Positions 25,779 through 35,308 of a DNA stretch of 39,711 nucleotides are shown here, piece after piece (positions within the stretch are counted from its first letter, which is position 1; every line of letters begins with the position of its first letter). The notes beneath the pieces are model-generated. The model had not been told where the DNA came from and made no database searches. It saw nothing but the letters and a program-made list of their open reading frames with translations. Made by a program: the position numbers and the translations under genes. The stretch comes from an uncultured Eubacteriales bacterium (GTDB lineage Bacteria; Bacillota; Clostridia; TANB77; CAG-508): NCBI GenBank assembly GCA_949294555.1, contig CASFHP010000014.1, forward strand, positions 1 to 39,711. The letters run 5' to 3'.

Positions 25779-26043
25779 TGATTCATATTACAAAGGATAT
25801 TTAAAAAGAAAAAAGCAACAAAAACAAAATGATATAATCAAAAAAGATTATGAGGAAGAAAATAAAAATATAGTAGTAATTCGCCAAAGATGGTGGGTTA
25901 CTATTTTTTATATTATAACAAATATTTTAAAATTTTTATTATATCTATCAATAATATTGTTATTAAGTTTAGGAGCAACAATTTTGATAAATGCAGAAGT
26001 TAGAAATATGCTTTTTAGCAATTTAATAAAAAATTTTTTATAA
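25765..26043 (+). CDS. Small membrane protein of the T4SS operon
   Basis: This is a 92-residue protein. A basic, glutamine-lysine-rich N-terminus (YLKRKKQQKQ) of about 45 residues precedes one long membrane helix (FLLYLSIILLLSLGATILI). The start is TTG with GTGGAGG 7 nt upstream; the gene overlaps the previous one by 14 nt. No known family recognised. Confidence 0.55.
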   Translation: MVKFNDSYYKGYLKRKKQQKQNDIIKKDYEEENKNIVVIRQRWWVTIFYIITNILKFLLYLSIILLLSLGATILINAEVRNMLFSNLIKNFL

Positions 26044-26126
26044 AATTGCTCACTTGCATTTTTTATATGCACTCTTACTTTTTAGAAGAAGACAAACTTC
26101 TTAAAAATATGAAAGGAGGGGAAATT

Positions 26127-27149
26127 TTGAAAAAATCGTTTTTAGCTATCTGTACTATAATAACATTATTTTTATTTGTAGGAAATGTTTTTGCAAATTC
26201 ATCGGAAAAAGAAATTATAACAAAAGAATATACAGTAAACGATTTAAATAAAGAAGAATTTTATAAAAGTTTAAATGGTCAAATAGAAGAAAATAATAAG
26301 ACAAATCTTCTAAAAAGTGTAGAAGAAAAAGAAAATAAAGAAGTATTAGAACAAAATATCGAATTAGAGAAAACTACAATAATTCAAAACAATGATGTAA
26401 AAGAATTATTAAATACAGTAGAAAACCAAATCAATTATGAAAAAGACGGTTATACAGGAAATATAAATATAGATGAAAGTTCTATAATTATACAAAAAAA
26501 TAATGTTTATGAAAGAGAATATAAAGTTTATTACGAAAAAGAATATTATAATTTACCAACAAATGATTTAATAGATATTCCTAAAACATTAAAAATAAAT
26601 GGGACTACATTTTATTTAACAAATCCAGTTTGGTACATTGCAGAAACTACAAATATTAATGGTAAAGAAATTCCAAGTAAATATAATGCAGTAATGAAAT
26701 ATGAAGGAATAAAAAAAGAAGATGTAGTAGTAGACTATATTGCAAATTATAAATACAAGGGAATTTTAACAAAGGAAGAGATAACTTCAATTACTTATAA
26801 AGTGCAGTATATAGAAGAAAAAGAAGAAAAGAAAAATAATATATTGCCTATTGTAGCTACAGGTAGTACAGGAGGGATTATATTTGTATGTTTAATTATA
26901 TTTAGAATGAAGAATATGAAAATTTACAATTATAAAAAAGGAAAATACAAATTAGTAAAAATGAAATATTTAAAAAATAAAGATGTGGTAGTGGATTTAG
27001 CAGATATAAAAAATACAACTAATAAATTCAAAATAAAACTATCTAATTATTTATTTAAAAAAATAAATAATGAAAATATTAGTTTTAAATATTATGACAA
27101 AATATACAAATATAAGATAACAACGAAAGAATTTGAAATTACTGTTTAG
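26127..27149 (+). CDS. Exported, C-terminally anchored protein of unknown function
   Basis: This is a 340-residue protein with a clear signal peptide (MKKSFLAICTIITLFLFVG, cleavage near NVFANS). It has a ~220-residue external region, one membrane helix near residue 245 (GSTGGIIFVCLIIF) and a ~80-residue basic cytoplasmic tail. I recognise no enzyme motif. Proteins of this layout occur beside T4SS genes in clostridial elements. The TTG start at 26127 is set by GAAAGGAGGG 7 nt upstream; an upstream in-frame ATG at 26046 has no site. It is followed by the sortase. Confidence 0.55.
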   Translation: MKKSFLAICTIITLFLFVGNVFANSSEKEIITKEYTVNDLNKEEFYKSLNGQIEENNKTNLLKSVEEKENKEVLEQNIELEKTTIIQNNDVKELLNTVENQINYEKDGYTGNINIDESSIIIQKNNVYEREYKVYYEKEYYNLPTNDLIDIPKTLKINGTTFYLTNPVWYIAETTNINGKEIPSKYNAVMKYEGIKKEDVVVDYIANYKYKGILTKEEITSITYKVQYIEEKEEKKNNILPIVATGSTGGIIFVCLIIFRMKNMKIYNYKKGKYKLVKMKYLKNKDVVVDLADIKNTTNKFKIKLSNYLFKKINNENISFKYYDKIYKYKITTKEFEITV

Positions 27150-27164
27150 GAGGAATTTTACCAA

Positions 27165-27714
27165 AATGAAAACAAAAAACAAAGTAATTATATTTTTAAT
27201 AACAATTATTTGCATATTAGGTGTGTTTCTTTCTATAAAAATTTATATGGAAAATAATTTGGTCGAACCTGAAGAAATAACAACTGATAAAAAGTATATA
27301 GATGTCAGTTATGAGGATGAACAGGAATTAACCAATACAGAGATAGGATATTTAATTATTGAAAAAATAGATTTAAAAGCAAAAATTAAAGTAGGTAGAG
27401 ATAAGGAAACGTTAAAAAATTATATTGGAATTATAGGAGCAAATACTTATGATGGTAATGTTGTTATGGCTGGACATAATAGAGGTTATGAGAATTCGTT
27501 TTTTGCAAGACTTAATGAATTAGAATTAGACGATCAGATTACTTATAAAACAAATTTTTTTGAAAGAATTTATAAAGTAACTGATATAAAAGTTATAAAA
27601 GATACCGATATGTCGGTTTTAGAAAATAGTGAAAATAATAAGCTGACACTAATAACATGTGTTAAAAATAGAAGTACACAAAGATTGTGTGTGCAAGCAA
27701 AAGAAATAATATAA
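27165..27714 (+). CDS. Sortase (class C/D-like transpeptidase)
   Basis: This is a ~182-residue membrane-anchored enzyme. An N-terminal helix (VIIFLITIICILGVFLSI) precedes the sortase fold. Catalytic residues are visible: His in VVMAGHNRGYENSFF, Cys in LTLITCVKN and Arg in QRLCVQA. It would cleave an LPXTG-type signal and join the protein to the cell wall or to another subunit. The likely substrate is the LPKTG-ending adhesin encoded 1.2 kb downstream. Start 27165 is 12 nt after AGGAGG; the preceding gene ends inside this region. Confidence 0.8.
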
Positions 27715-27731
27715 TTGGAGGTATGATATAG

Positions 27732-28568
27732 ATGGAAGATAATAGAATTACACTCGCTGTTAGAGTAGATAGAAATTTACATAGAAAAATTAAAATGTTA
27801 GCAATGCAACAAGGAAAAACATTAAAAGAATATATGATAGATTTAATGTTAAATGATTTACAAAAAGCAAAACAAATTCAAGTATATAAAGAGCCTGAAA
27901 AAGATGAAAAATATATTTATGAAAATGGCAAAAAGATAGAGTTAATGGAAGATGAAGAGGAAAGTTATATTCCAAATGATGAAGAAATAGAAGGTATAGA
28001 TCAACTAGAAGATTTAGTAGAAAGTATGGAAAAAGAAGAAAATCAAGAAATACAAGAAGAAAAAATAGAACAAGAAGAAAGCCAAGAAATACAGGAAGAA
28101 AATACCGAACAAGAAGAAAATCAAGAAATACAGGAAGAAAATACCGAACAAGAAGAAAATCAAGAAATACAGGAAGAAAATACCGAACAAGAAGAAAATC
28201 AAGAAATACAAGAAGAAAAAATAGAACAAGAAGAAAGCCAAGAAATACAGGAAGAAAATACAGAACAAGAAGAAAGCCAAGAAATGCAGGAAGAAAATAC
28301 CGAACAAGAAGAAAGCCAAGAAATACAAGAAGAAAAAATAGAACAAGAAGAAAGTCAAGAAATACAAGAAGAAAATATAGAACAAGAGGAAAGCCAAGAA
28401 ATGCAGGAGAAGAATTTAGAACAGAAAAAAAAACAAGAAATACAAGAAGAAAACATAGAAAAACAAGAAGATGAAAAAAAGAACATTGAAAAAGAAAATA
28501 ATATAGTTTCTAAAAAAAGGAAAAGAAAAAGACGTATGAGAGATTATGAAGAAGAAAATGAAATGTAA
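27732..28568 (+). CDS. RHH protein with long glutamate-rich tandem repeats
   Basis: This is a 278-residue protein. Residues ~3-45 (RITLAVRVDRNLHRKIKMLA...GKTLKEYMIDLML) form a ribbon-helix-helix DNA-binding domain. The middle is very acidic: eleven copies of a 13-residue unit of the type QEIQEENTEQEEN. The C-terminus turns strongly basic (KKRKRKRRMRDY). It may regulate the element's genes, with the acidic helix as a spacer or DNA mimic; this is speculation. The site is TTGGAGGTATGATATAG. Confidence 0.7.
   Translation: MEDNRITLAVRVDRNLHRKIKMLAMQQGKTLKEYMIDLMLNDLQKAKQIQVYKEPEKDEKYIYENGKKIELMEDEEESYIPNDEEIEGIDQLEDLVESMEKEENQEIQEEKIEQEESQEIQEENTEQEENQEIQEENTEQEENQEIQEENTEQEENQEIQEEKIEQEESQEIQEENTEQEESQEMQEENTEQEESQEIQEEKIEQEESQEIQEENIEQEESQEMQEKNLEQKKKQEIQEENIEKQEDEKKNIEKENNIVSKKRKRKRRMRDYEEENEM
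28044..28472 (+). repeat. 39-bp tandem repeat, 11 units, inside the RHH gene
   Basis: Units of exactly 39 bp, each starting CAAGAAAT(A or G)CA, keep the reading frame. Units two to four are nearly identical (EENTEQEEN type). Others alternate EEKIEQEES, and the last two are degenerate. This pattern points to replication slippage or recombination, so copy number probably varies between strains. Confidence 0.85.
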
Positions 28569-28675
28569 TAAAAATATTCCCTTACAACATATCTTAAAAG
28601 TGGAAAGAATGTCAAAGATATGCTTGAAAACCAAACAAAAGTGAGGTAGAATAGAAAAAAAGGGGGAATAGTGCT

Positions 28676-28843
28676 ATGGATAAGACAAAAAGACAAGTAT
28701 CTATTATTGGAAAAATTGTAATAGCTTTTATTATAATATTATTCATATTTACTATTGCTTGTAGAATGATTGTTTCAAACAATGTAAAAAAAGAAGAACA
28801 AATTGAAAATAAAAATACAATTAACCAGACAATAGATAATTAG
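28676..28843 (+). CDS. 55-residue single-pass membrane protein
   Basis: This small gene lies between the RHH gene and the adhesin. It begins MDKTKRQVSIIGKI, has one membrane helix (IVIAFIIILFIFTIAC) and a short hydrophilic tail. AAGGGGGAATAGTGCT precedes the ATG. It is followed by a good terminator. No family recognised. Confidence 0.5.
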   Translation: MDKTKRQVSIIGKIVIAFIIILFIFTIACRMIVSNNVKKEEQIENKNTINQTIDN

Positions 28844-28856
28844 TAAATAAAAAATA

Positions 28857-28895
28857 AAAGATAAGAAACTATATTAAAAAGTTTTCTTATCTTTT
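28857..28895 (+). terminator. Terminator upstream of the adhesin
   Basis: AAAAGATAAGAAA and TTTCTTATCTTTT form 13-bp arms around an AT-rich loop, followed by ATTTAG. It probably ends the T4SS transcript or attenuates entry into the adhesin gene, whose GGAGG lies 10 nt on. Confidence 0.7.
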
Positions 28896-28913
28896 ATTTA
28901 GTTAGGAGGAAAA

Positions 28914-31506
28914 ATGTTAAAAAAAGTTGGAAAAAAAACAATAGCAATAATATTGCTGATAATAACAATATTAGGTGCATCACAGGGAATTGTAAGAGCA
29001 TTTGAAATAAATAGTGCTAAAATAGAAAATTTAGGCGATTGTGGTTATCATTTACAGTTTTGGGATAATAAACAAGGAGCTTGGTCATACATCATTACAA
29101 CAATGGTGGGGTATAGAGATAATACGGGAACATTACATTATGCTTATTGCATGGATGCTAACAAAGACGGTGTTGGCGAGGCAGAGAGTTATACAGTTAA
29201 TGTAACAGAAATGTTACAAAATGCAGAAGTTTATACAGCTATAATAAATGGATTTCCATATAAATCTGCGGCAGAATTAGGAGTAGAGAATGACTATGAT
29301 GCTTTTGCTTTAACAAAACAAGCAGTATATTGTATTATTTATAATAGAGATGTAAGAAGTTTCTATCGTGGTGGAGACAGTAGAGGTCAAAAAATGGTGG
29401 ATGCTATGGAACGAATAGTTAATATAGCAAGAAATAATACACAAACTCCGAATACATCTACAACTTTGAATATAAATAAAATAGGAGATTTTACACAAGA
29501 TTCAAGAGGAGAATATTACAGTCAAACTTATTCTGTTACAGCAGATGCAGAGGTTGGAAATTATACTGTTTCTATTGACAACTACTATGATGGAACGATT
29601 GTAACTGATATAAACGGAAATGTTAAAAATACTTTTTCAGGGGGAGAGCAATTTAAAGTTTTAGTGCCAAAGCAAAGCATTTTAGATAATAAAAATATAT
29701 CTATAAAAGTATCAGGAAATATAAAAAATTATCCCATTTTTTATGGAAAATCTCCGTCAGAAGATTTGCAGGACTATGCATTAACATATAGTGCTTACAC
29801 TACGGCAAATGGAGAAACTTCATTAACAGTAGATGCTTATAAATCAAGTTTAAAAGTGGTAAAGATAGATACGGAAACTAAAAAAGCAATTGAAGGTGTG
29901 GAATTTAATTTTAGATATAGTGATGGTCAGTATATAGGAAACTATAAAACAGATAAGCAAGGATGTATCACAATAAATTCTTTAAAACAAGGAACAATAC
30001 TTGCAACAGAAGTCAAGACAACAAATGATTACATACTTAATGATGAAGAAAAAGAAATTGTTTTAGATTATAATGCATATAAAGAATTACAAGTAGAGAA
30101 TGAACATAAAAGAGGAGATTTAACGGTTTTTAAAGTTGATGCTGATAATAATAAAATTGCACTAGGAGGGGTAAAGTTTGCATTATATTCCTATGAGTTT
30201 GATAAAATTACTGGATATTATGAGACAGATGTAAATCGGAGAAATTCATATTGAAGCTTTGCGAACAGGAAATTGGGCATTAATAGAGCAGGAGACAAAT
30301 AAATGGTATAACTTAAATGATAATCCAGTGGATATAAAAATTGAATGGAAGGAAAATACTAATGTAACAGTAGAAAATGAGCTTAAAAAATCACAAATTA
30401 AGGTTATTAAAGTTGATAAGGATAATCACGAAATAAAACTTGCAAATGTAGAATTTGAAGTTCTTGACAAAAACGGAAATGTATTGGAAACTATAAAAAC
30501 AAATAAAAATGGTGAGGCGATAACTTCTCGTTATCCTGTTAGAGATTTTCCAAAATTATATTTGAAAGAAAAAGTTACTAATGAAAAATATGCACTTGAT
30601 ACTGAAATTCGCACAATAGAATTAAAGGAAAATGAGATTGTTGATTATGTATTTGAAAATCAAAAAATTCAAGGACAAGTAAAAGTTATAAAGACGGCAG
30701 AAAAAGATAATATAGTAAATGGAGATAAAGCAGGAACACCAATTCCAAACGTAGCATTCGGAGTCTACGATGAGAACAAGAACTTCATTGAAAAAATAAC
30801 TACTAATGAGGAAGGAATTGCTATTACAAGTAAACTTGAAAAAGGAATTATATACATACACGAATTAGAGGGAGAAACGGGAGAATGGTATCAGTTAAAC
30901 GAAGAGGAATACAAAGTAGAGATTGAAAAACATGGAGAAATAAAAGAATTAAATATTACCAACGAACCTGACACACCATCTGTTGAAACTAGCAAAACAG
31001 GAATAGAGCAAACAAGCAAAAATCAAGAAATAAAATACGATTGTACTATTGCAAATACAGGAAATGTAGGCTTAGACGATTTTACATGGTATGATTATAT
31101 TCCATACGATTATATAAAACCAACAAGAATAGTAACAGGAACATATAATCAGGAACTAAAATATGGAATATATTATAAAACCAACAAACAAGATTATAAA
31201 TTGTTAAAAGATGGACTAAGTACCACAGTTAATAACTATATAGATCTTACTAATATTGAATTAGAGGAAGATGAGTATATTACTGAAATAAAATTATATT
31301 TTGGAAGTGTAGATGTCGGATTCAAGTCTGAAGAAAATGTACAGTTATTTGCAGTGGTAAAAGACAATGTGCAAAATGGAGATAAGTTTACAAATAAAAC
31401 TACACTTGTTGGAAAACATGGTATAGAGGTAAGAGATGATGACCAGCATACAGTAGAAATATATGAAAAGCAAATTGTTGAGAAATTACCTAAAACGGGA
31501 TTATAA
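28914..31506 (+). pseudogene. Thioester-domain, CnaB-type surface adhesin, split by a +1 frameshift
   Basis: The two frames together encode ~863 residues. A signal peptide is followed by a thioester-type domain: HYAYCMDAN supplies the Cys and ALTKQAVYCI resembles the TQxxW-type Gln segment. Then come several CnaB/SpaA prealbumin repeats (KIDTETKKAIEGVEF, KVDADNNKIALGGVKF, KVDKDNHEIKLANVEF, a fourth with IPNVAFGVYD) and a DUF11-like domain (SKTGIEQTSKN, IANTGNVGLDDFTWYDYIP). The first frame stops at 30254. Removing one C near 30237 restores DVNGEIHIEALRTGNWALIE. The protein ends EKLPKTGL-stop, so the sortase motif is present but the membrane helix and basic tail are absent. The adhesin would bind host or partner surfaces covalently. 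Confidence 0.8.
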
Positions 31507-31512
31507 AATAAG

Positions 31513-31534
31513 AGGGAAAGTGAAAACTTTCCCT
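31513..31534 (+). terminator. Short hairpin after the adhesin
   Basis: AGGGAAAGT, GAAA tetraloop, ACTTTCCCT, then TTAATA. The stem is strong but the T-run is poor. It may be a weak terminator or an RNA-stability hairpin. Confidence 0.5.
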
Positions 31535-31553
31535 TTAATATAAAGGAGGAAAA

Positions 31554-32228
31554 ATGGAGGATATAAAACAAGTATATAAAGAATTAGATTTTTTAGATGA
31601 AAAAGCTAATAATATAAATTTAGAAATGGTAACCTTAGAAAAGGAAAAAAACGATATGGAACAAAAAAAAGCAGAATTAACAAAAGAAATAGAAGGTTTA
31701 GAAGAAGAAAAGAAAAATATATTGTTAAAATCTGATAGTAGAAAGGGAATAATAAAATACTTATATATGATATTTCAAGCAAATGCGGATTTAAAAAATA
31801 TAAAAATTATAGACACAAAGTTAGAAGAGAGTAGAATAAATCTTCAAGCTACAGAAGATAAATTGGATATAAAAAACAAACTGATTAAAGAAAAATTAGA
31901 AGAAAAATTAAATGTGTGGAAAAGAAGAGATGAATTATATGTTTCTACTACACAAATTAAAGAAAAAGAAAAGCAAGAGGAAATAGAAAGTAAAAGTAAA
32001 AAAGAAATAATACAAAATATTAATAATGAAGATGTCGAAAATTTAATAGTATTATATACAATAGCAAATCAACTTGATTTTAAAAGGAAAGAAAATATAA
32101 AGATGAAAAGCGATTTAATTAAGAATATAAAGAATGATGTTCAAAAATATCTAAAAGAAAATAATATAAGGTCAGTAAAAGATTTAAAATCGAAAATAAA
32201 AAAGAAGGAGGAGGAAAATGAATGTTAG
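31554..32228 (+). CDS. Coiled-coil protein of unknown function
   Basis: This is a 224-residue, almost entirely helical, highly charged protein. The first ~70 residues form a clear coiled coil (heptads in NINLEMVTLEKEKNDMEQKK). A second charged helix lies near residues 75-150, and the end is basic. No membrane segment or enzyme motif. The site is AAAGGAGGAAAA. It overlaps the following ArdC-N-like gene by 7 nt, so the two are translated together. Confidence 0.55.
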   Translation: MEDIKQVYKELDFLDEKANNINLEMVTLEKEKNDMEQKKAELTKEIEGLEEEKKNILLKSDSRKGIIKYLYMIFQANADLKNIKIIDTKLEESRINLQATEDKLDIKNKLIKEKLEEKLNVWKRRDELYVSTTQIKEKEKQEEIESKSKKEIIQNINNEDVENLIVLYTIANQLDFKRKENIKMKSDLIKNIKNDVQKYLKENNIRSVKDLKSKIKKKEEENEC

Positions 32229-32968
32229 ATAATTTAGAAGATGCGGGGAAAAGAATTGATGAGTTAGTACAGGAAACTTTTAAAAACGGAAAATTACAAG
32301 ATTATTTAGACACATTAGCATTGATGCCCAAAATTAGTTATGGGAATTGTTTATTATTAAGGAGTCAATTAGAAACTGTTTCAAATGTATTACCAAAAGA
32401 AGGATGGGAGAAATATGGAAAAACTATTAATGAAAATGCAGAGCCATTAAAAAAAATAGAATGTGTACGAAATGAGGGAAAAAAAGATTTTGTTTTGATT
32501 GATGTTTATGATATTAGTCAAACAAATTCAAATAGAAAAGATAAAATTTATAATTATGATATGTTAAAGAATATTATAGATAATTTGCAAAAAAAGTTCG
32601 ATGATAAATATAAAATAAAATTTGAAAATAAAGAAAGAATAGATGAGAGTATTAGACAAACAATATTTACAATGAATGATTTTTCAAATATGGGAGCAAA
32701 TGCTAGTGACTTTGTAGATAATGTAAGGTTAATAGTTGAGCCAACTATATATACAATTCAAAAACATTTTAAACTAGAGCCTTCTAATACGGAAGAATTA
32801 AAGCGTATTTGTATGTGGAGTATAGACCAAGATAGTAAAACACTGGCAAATGGTCTTAAAGAAATTCAAAAAATTGTAAATACATATTTAAAAGAGTTTG
32901 AAAGTGAAGAAAAGAAGTATTTAATAAACTTAGAATATCAAAGTCAAGAAACAGAACAGGGCAGTTAA
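32222..32968 (+). CDS. ArdC-N-like (ssDNA-binding domain) protein
   Basis: This is a 248-residue protein. Residues ~15-110 resemble the ArdC N-terminal/DUF1738 domain. FKNGKLQDYLDTLALMPKIS and YGNCLLLRSQ correspond to the helix region, EGWEKYGKTINENAEPLK to the WxxxG..v..GekG segment, and LIDVYDISQTNS to the VFDVSQT strand. ArdC proteins bind ssDNA and protect entering plasmid DNA against restriction. The metallopeptidase half is absent, so this is a stand-alone binding domain. The C-terminal half is unknown. A terminator overlaps its stop codon. Confidence 0.6.
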   Translation: MLDNLEDAGKRIDELVQETFKNGKLQDYLDTLALMPKISYGNCLLLRSQLETVSNVLPKEGWEKYGKTINENAEPLKKIECVRNEGKKDFVLIDVYDISQTNSNRKDKIYNYDMLKNIIDNLQKKFDDKYKIKFENKERIDESIRQTIFTMNDFSNMGANASDFVDNVRLIVEPTIYTIQKHFKLEPSNTEELKRICMWSIDQDSKTLANGLKEIQKIVNTYLKEFESEEKKYLINLEYQSQETEQGS

Positions 32969-32979
32969 TGCCCTTTTTT
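32959..32979 (+). terminator. Terminator overlapping a stop codon, before repA
   Basis: GGGCA and TGCCC arms (32959-32963 and 32969-32973) followed by TTTTTT. The TAA of the upstream gene (32966-32968) lies in the loop. It would separate the ArdC-N-like transcript from repA. Confidence 0.65.
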
Positions 32980-32991
32980 AAAGGAGAATTT

Positions 32992-33870
32992 ATGGATTTA
33001 TATAAAATAGAAGATGAATTATCATATAACTTTTACATGATGCCAAAGGGGTTATTTGAAGGTAAATATAATAAGTTATCAGCAGAGGCAAAAATTGCAT
33101 ATATGCTGATAATTGATAGATTAAAATTATCAAAACTCAATACATGGATAAATGAAAGTGGAGAATTATATTTATTATATAAAAGAGAAGATTTAGCTGA
33201 TATGCTCGGAGTATGTGAAAAAACAATAGTAAAAATTTTAAAAGAATTAAAGGAGTTTAATTTAATAAAGGAAAGAAGGCAAGGATTAGGAAAACCTAAT
33301 CTTATTTTTGTATCTAAAATTGAAGAAGGGCAAAGATGTCAAAATAAGAATTGTAAATATTACAATTCTGAAATAGAAAATAATACAATTCTAAATCTGC
33401 CAAACATTACAAATCAAGAAATAACAAAAACTACAAGTCAGGAATGGAAAAACTTACAGGGTAATAATAATAAATTTAATAATAATAATTATAATAATAA
33501 CTCTGTCAGTCTGTATGAAGATGAGATGAAGGAATTAGAGAAGATAAAAAAGAAATGTGAATTAGATTATTTACTGAAGACAGACGAATATAGAATGAAA
33601 CCAATCATTGAAAATTTATTAGAGATAATGTATTTTTCAAAGAAATTAAAAATCAATAATGCAATATTACCGCAAACATTAGTAAGAGAAAAGATGGAAA
33701 AATTAAATAGTGGAATTGTCATGTATATGATTAAAAAATTAAATTCATTAAATGAAGATGAAGGAAATAATATAAAAAATAGTACCAATTTTCTTATATC
33801 TTGTTTATATAATGCTATTACAGAATATTATTCAGATTCAGAATTAATGTTCAAAGGGGAATTTTGCTGA
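32992..33870 (+). CDS. RepA_N-type replication initiator
   Basis: This is a 292-residue protein. Its N-terminal ~110 residues are the RepA_N domain: FYMMPKGLFEGKYNKLSAEA, KIAYMLIIDRLKLS, and the winged-helix segment LYKREDLADMLGVCEKTIVKILKEL. The domain ends near GLGKPNLIFV. RepA_N proteins start replication of many Firmicutes plasmids and are also found in ICEs, where they allow copying of the excised circle. The asparagine-rich linker (N near residues 155-175) joins a C-terminal helical domain. The ATG at 32992 follows AAAGGAGA; the ATG at 32968 lies within the terminator loop region and lacks a site. Confidence 0.8.
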   Translation: MDLYKIEDELSYNFYMMPKGLFEGKYNKLSAEAKIAYMLIIDRLKLSKLNTWINESGELYLLYKREDLADMLGVCEKTIVKILKELKEFNLIKERRQGLGKPNLIFVSKIEEGQRCQNKNCKYYNSEIENNTILNLPNITNQEITKTTSQEWKNLQGNNNKFNNNNYNNNSVSLYEDEMKELEKIKKKCELDYLLKTDEYRMKPIIENLLEIMYFSKKLKINNAILPQTLVREKMEKLNSGIVMYMIKKLNSLNEDEGNNIKNSTNFLISCLYNAITEYYSDSELMFKGEFC

Positions 33871-33950
33871 TTTTTCATTTTTTATATACTTTTTATAGAT
33901 ATTATGGTATAAATGGGATAATAAAAATATAATTTTATGGGGAATTAAAT

Positions 33951-34415
33951 ATGAATTTATATGAAATTTTTAAACAATTAAACATTGAATTCAAAGAAGT
34001 AGAACACAAGCCAGTGTTTACTATTGAGCAAGCACAATCAATAAAAGAAAGAATTGAAGGAACAGGTTGTAAAAATTTGTTTTTAACTGATAAAAAGGGT
34101 AAATATGTTTTAGTAATATTAGAAGAAAAGAAAAAGGCGAATATGAAAAAGATAGCAAGGATAATTAATACATCCCATTTATCACTTGCAGAAAAATCTG
34201 AATTAACAAATATTTTAAATTTAGAACAAGGAAGTGTTACACCTTTTGGAATATTAAACGATATTGATAATCAGGTGATATTGGTAATAGATAAAGATTT
34301 GAAAAATAAAAAATTATTATTTCATCCTAATATAAATACAAAAACTATTTCAATCAGCTATGATAATTTGATAAAATTTATTGAGTTTGAAAAACATAAG
34401 TATAAGTTTATATAA
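33951..34415 (+). CDS. Prolyl-tRNA deacylase-like protein (PrdX / YbaK family)
   Basis: This 154-residue enzyme would hydrolyse mischarged tRNA-Pro, a trans-editing role. Family features are EVEHKPVFTIEQA, GCKNLFLTDKKGKYVL, the lysine-rich KKKANMKKIA, GSVTPFGILND and LLFHPNINTKTISI. The length equals single-domain PrdX. Start is ATG with GGGG 8 nt upstream. A possible extended -10 (TGGTATAAA near 33914) lies in the AT-rich gap before it. It follows repA but may belong to the host or be cargo of the element. Confidence 0.8.
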   Translation: MNLYEIFKQLNIEFKEVEHKPVFTIEQAQSIKERIEGTGCKNLFLTDKKGKYVLVILEEKKKANMKKIARIINTSHLSLAEKSELTNILNLEQGSVTPFGILNDIDNQVILVIDKDLKNKKLLFHPNINTKTISISYDNLIKFIEFEKHKYKFI

Positions 34416-34570
34416 GGAAAAGTATAGACTTAAAGAAAAGTCAAGATAATAATAGTTTTCATTCTAATTTGTGTAACATCAATTCTATATCTTACAATAA
34501 TTTGTAATATAATTATTTAATAATATAATTGAAATTATCAAACAGGGAAAATGTTAAATGAAACATAAAA

Positions 34571-34599
34571 TTGACATAATTTAAATAAAATGCTATAAT
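34571..34599 (+). promoter_or_regulatory. Sigma-A promoter of the unknown 34681 gene
   Basis: TTGACA (34571-34576), 17-nt spacer, TATAAT (34594-34599) with TGC before it (extended -10). This is near-consensus. The remaining AT-rich sequence of 34416-34570 holds nothing else I recognise. Confidence 0.8.
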
Positions 34600-34680
34600 A
34601 TAGCCATTAAATGCAGTTTAATGAATTACTTATTAGTTATTCAAAATTAGAAATTTAAAGACAATGGAGGAGGAGTTTAT

Positions 34681-35283
34681 ATGTCTAGACAAAAGGATTT
34701 TAAAAAAGCAACTTGTAAACGGTTAATGTATTCCATGATTAATTATTTAGCAAGACTAATAAAATATGAATTTGATGTAAGTAGTTATTTACTAAATCAA
34801 CATTTAGATGATATTAGTGATGTTAAATTTTCAGGCAGGAAAATTTGCAAATTTATTGCCAGAAATAATAGTAATAAGTCAGATAATCGGTTATGTTTAG
34901 CAATATCTATTCATGATTCAGAATTTGAAGATATTTCACAGTCACATAATCTATTGAAGGAATTATTGCAGGTAATTAAGAAAGATTTTTGGCAAAGCGA
35001 AATTCTTGATATTTTGGAAAGTTACAATCCAGAGACAACAGTAAAAATTCTTTCTAGGGAAAATCATGCAACATTGGTTGATTATATAATAATTATATTT
35101 AATCTTCCTTATCGTTCATCCATAGAAATAATAATTTCAACTCGAAGATTGAGTAAAAAAATTATTCGACGAGATGAAGAGGGTGAAGTTATAGATTATA
35201 ATAATAAATTATATAGTGATATCAAAAGATTTGAACAAGAGAGAAAAGAGCGAGAAATTTCTAATGTACATGAGGATGCCTAG
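34681..35283 (+). CDS. Unknown 200-residue protein
   Basis: I do not recognise this gene. It is a soluble, mixed-charge protein with a possible N-terminal helical region (KRLMYSMINYLARLIKYEF), a hydrophobic segment near residue 135 (LVDYIIIIFNLPYR) and a charged C-terminus. It has a strong promoter and AATGGAGGAGG site and its own terminator, so it forms a single-gene unit, perhaps well expressed. Confidence 0.65.
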   Translation: MSRQKDFKKATCKRLMYSMINYLARLIKYEFDVSSYLLNQHLDDISDVKFSGRKICKFIARNNSNKSDNRLCLAISIHDSEFEDISQSHNLLKELLQVIKKDFWQSEILDILESYNPETTVKILSRENHATLVDYIIIIFNLPYRSSIEIIISTRRLSKKIIRRDEEGEVIDYNNKLYSDIKRFEQERKEREISNVHEDA

Positions 35284-35297
35284 AAGGCATCCTTTTA
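35274..35297 (+). terminator. Terminator after the unknown gene
   Basis: GGATGCC and GGCATCC arms around TAGAA, followed by TTTTAAT. The stop codon TAG lies in the loop. Confidence 0.75.
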
Positions 35298-35308
35298 ATA
35301 TCTAATAT

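Noticed and set aside
28014..28472. Regular repeats resembling a CRISPR array, and a long minus-strand open frame through them
   Set aside because: The repeats are contiguous 39-bp units without spacers and keep a glutamate-rich plus-strand frame. The minus-strand frame exists only because the repeat lacks stops on that strand.
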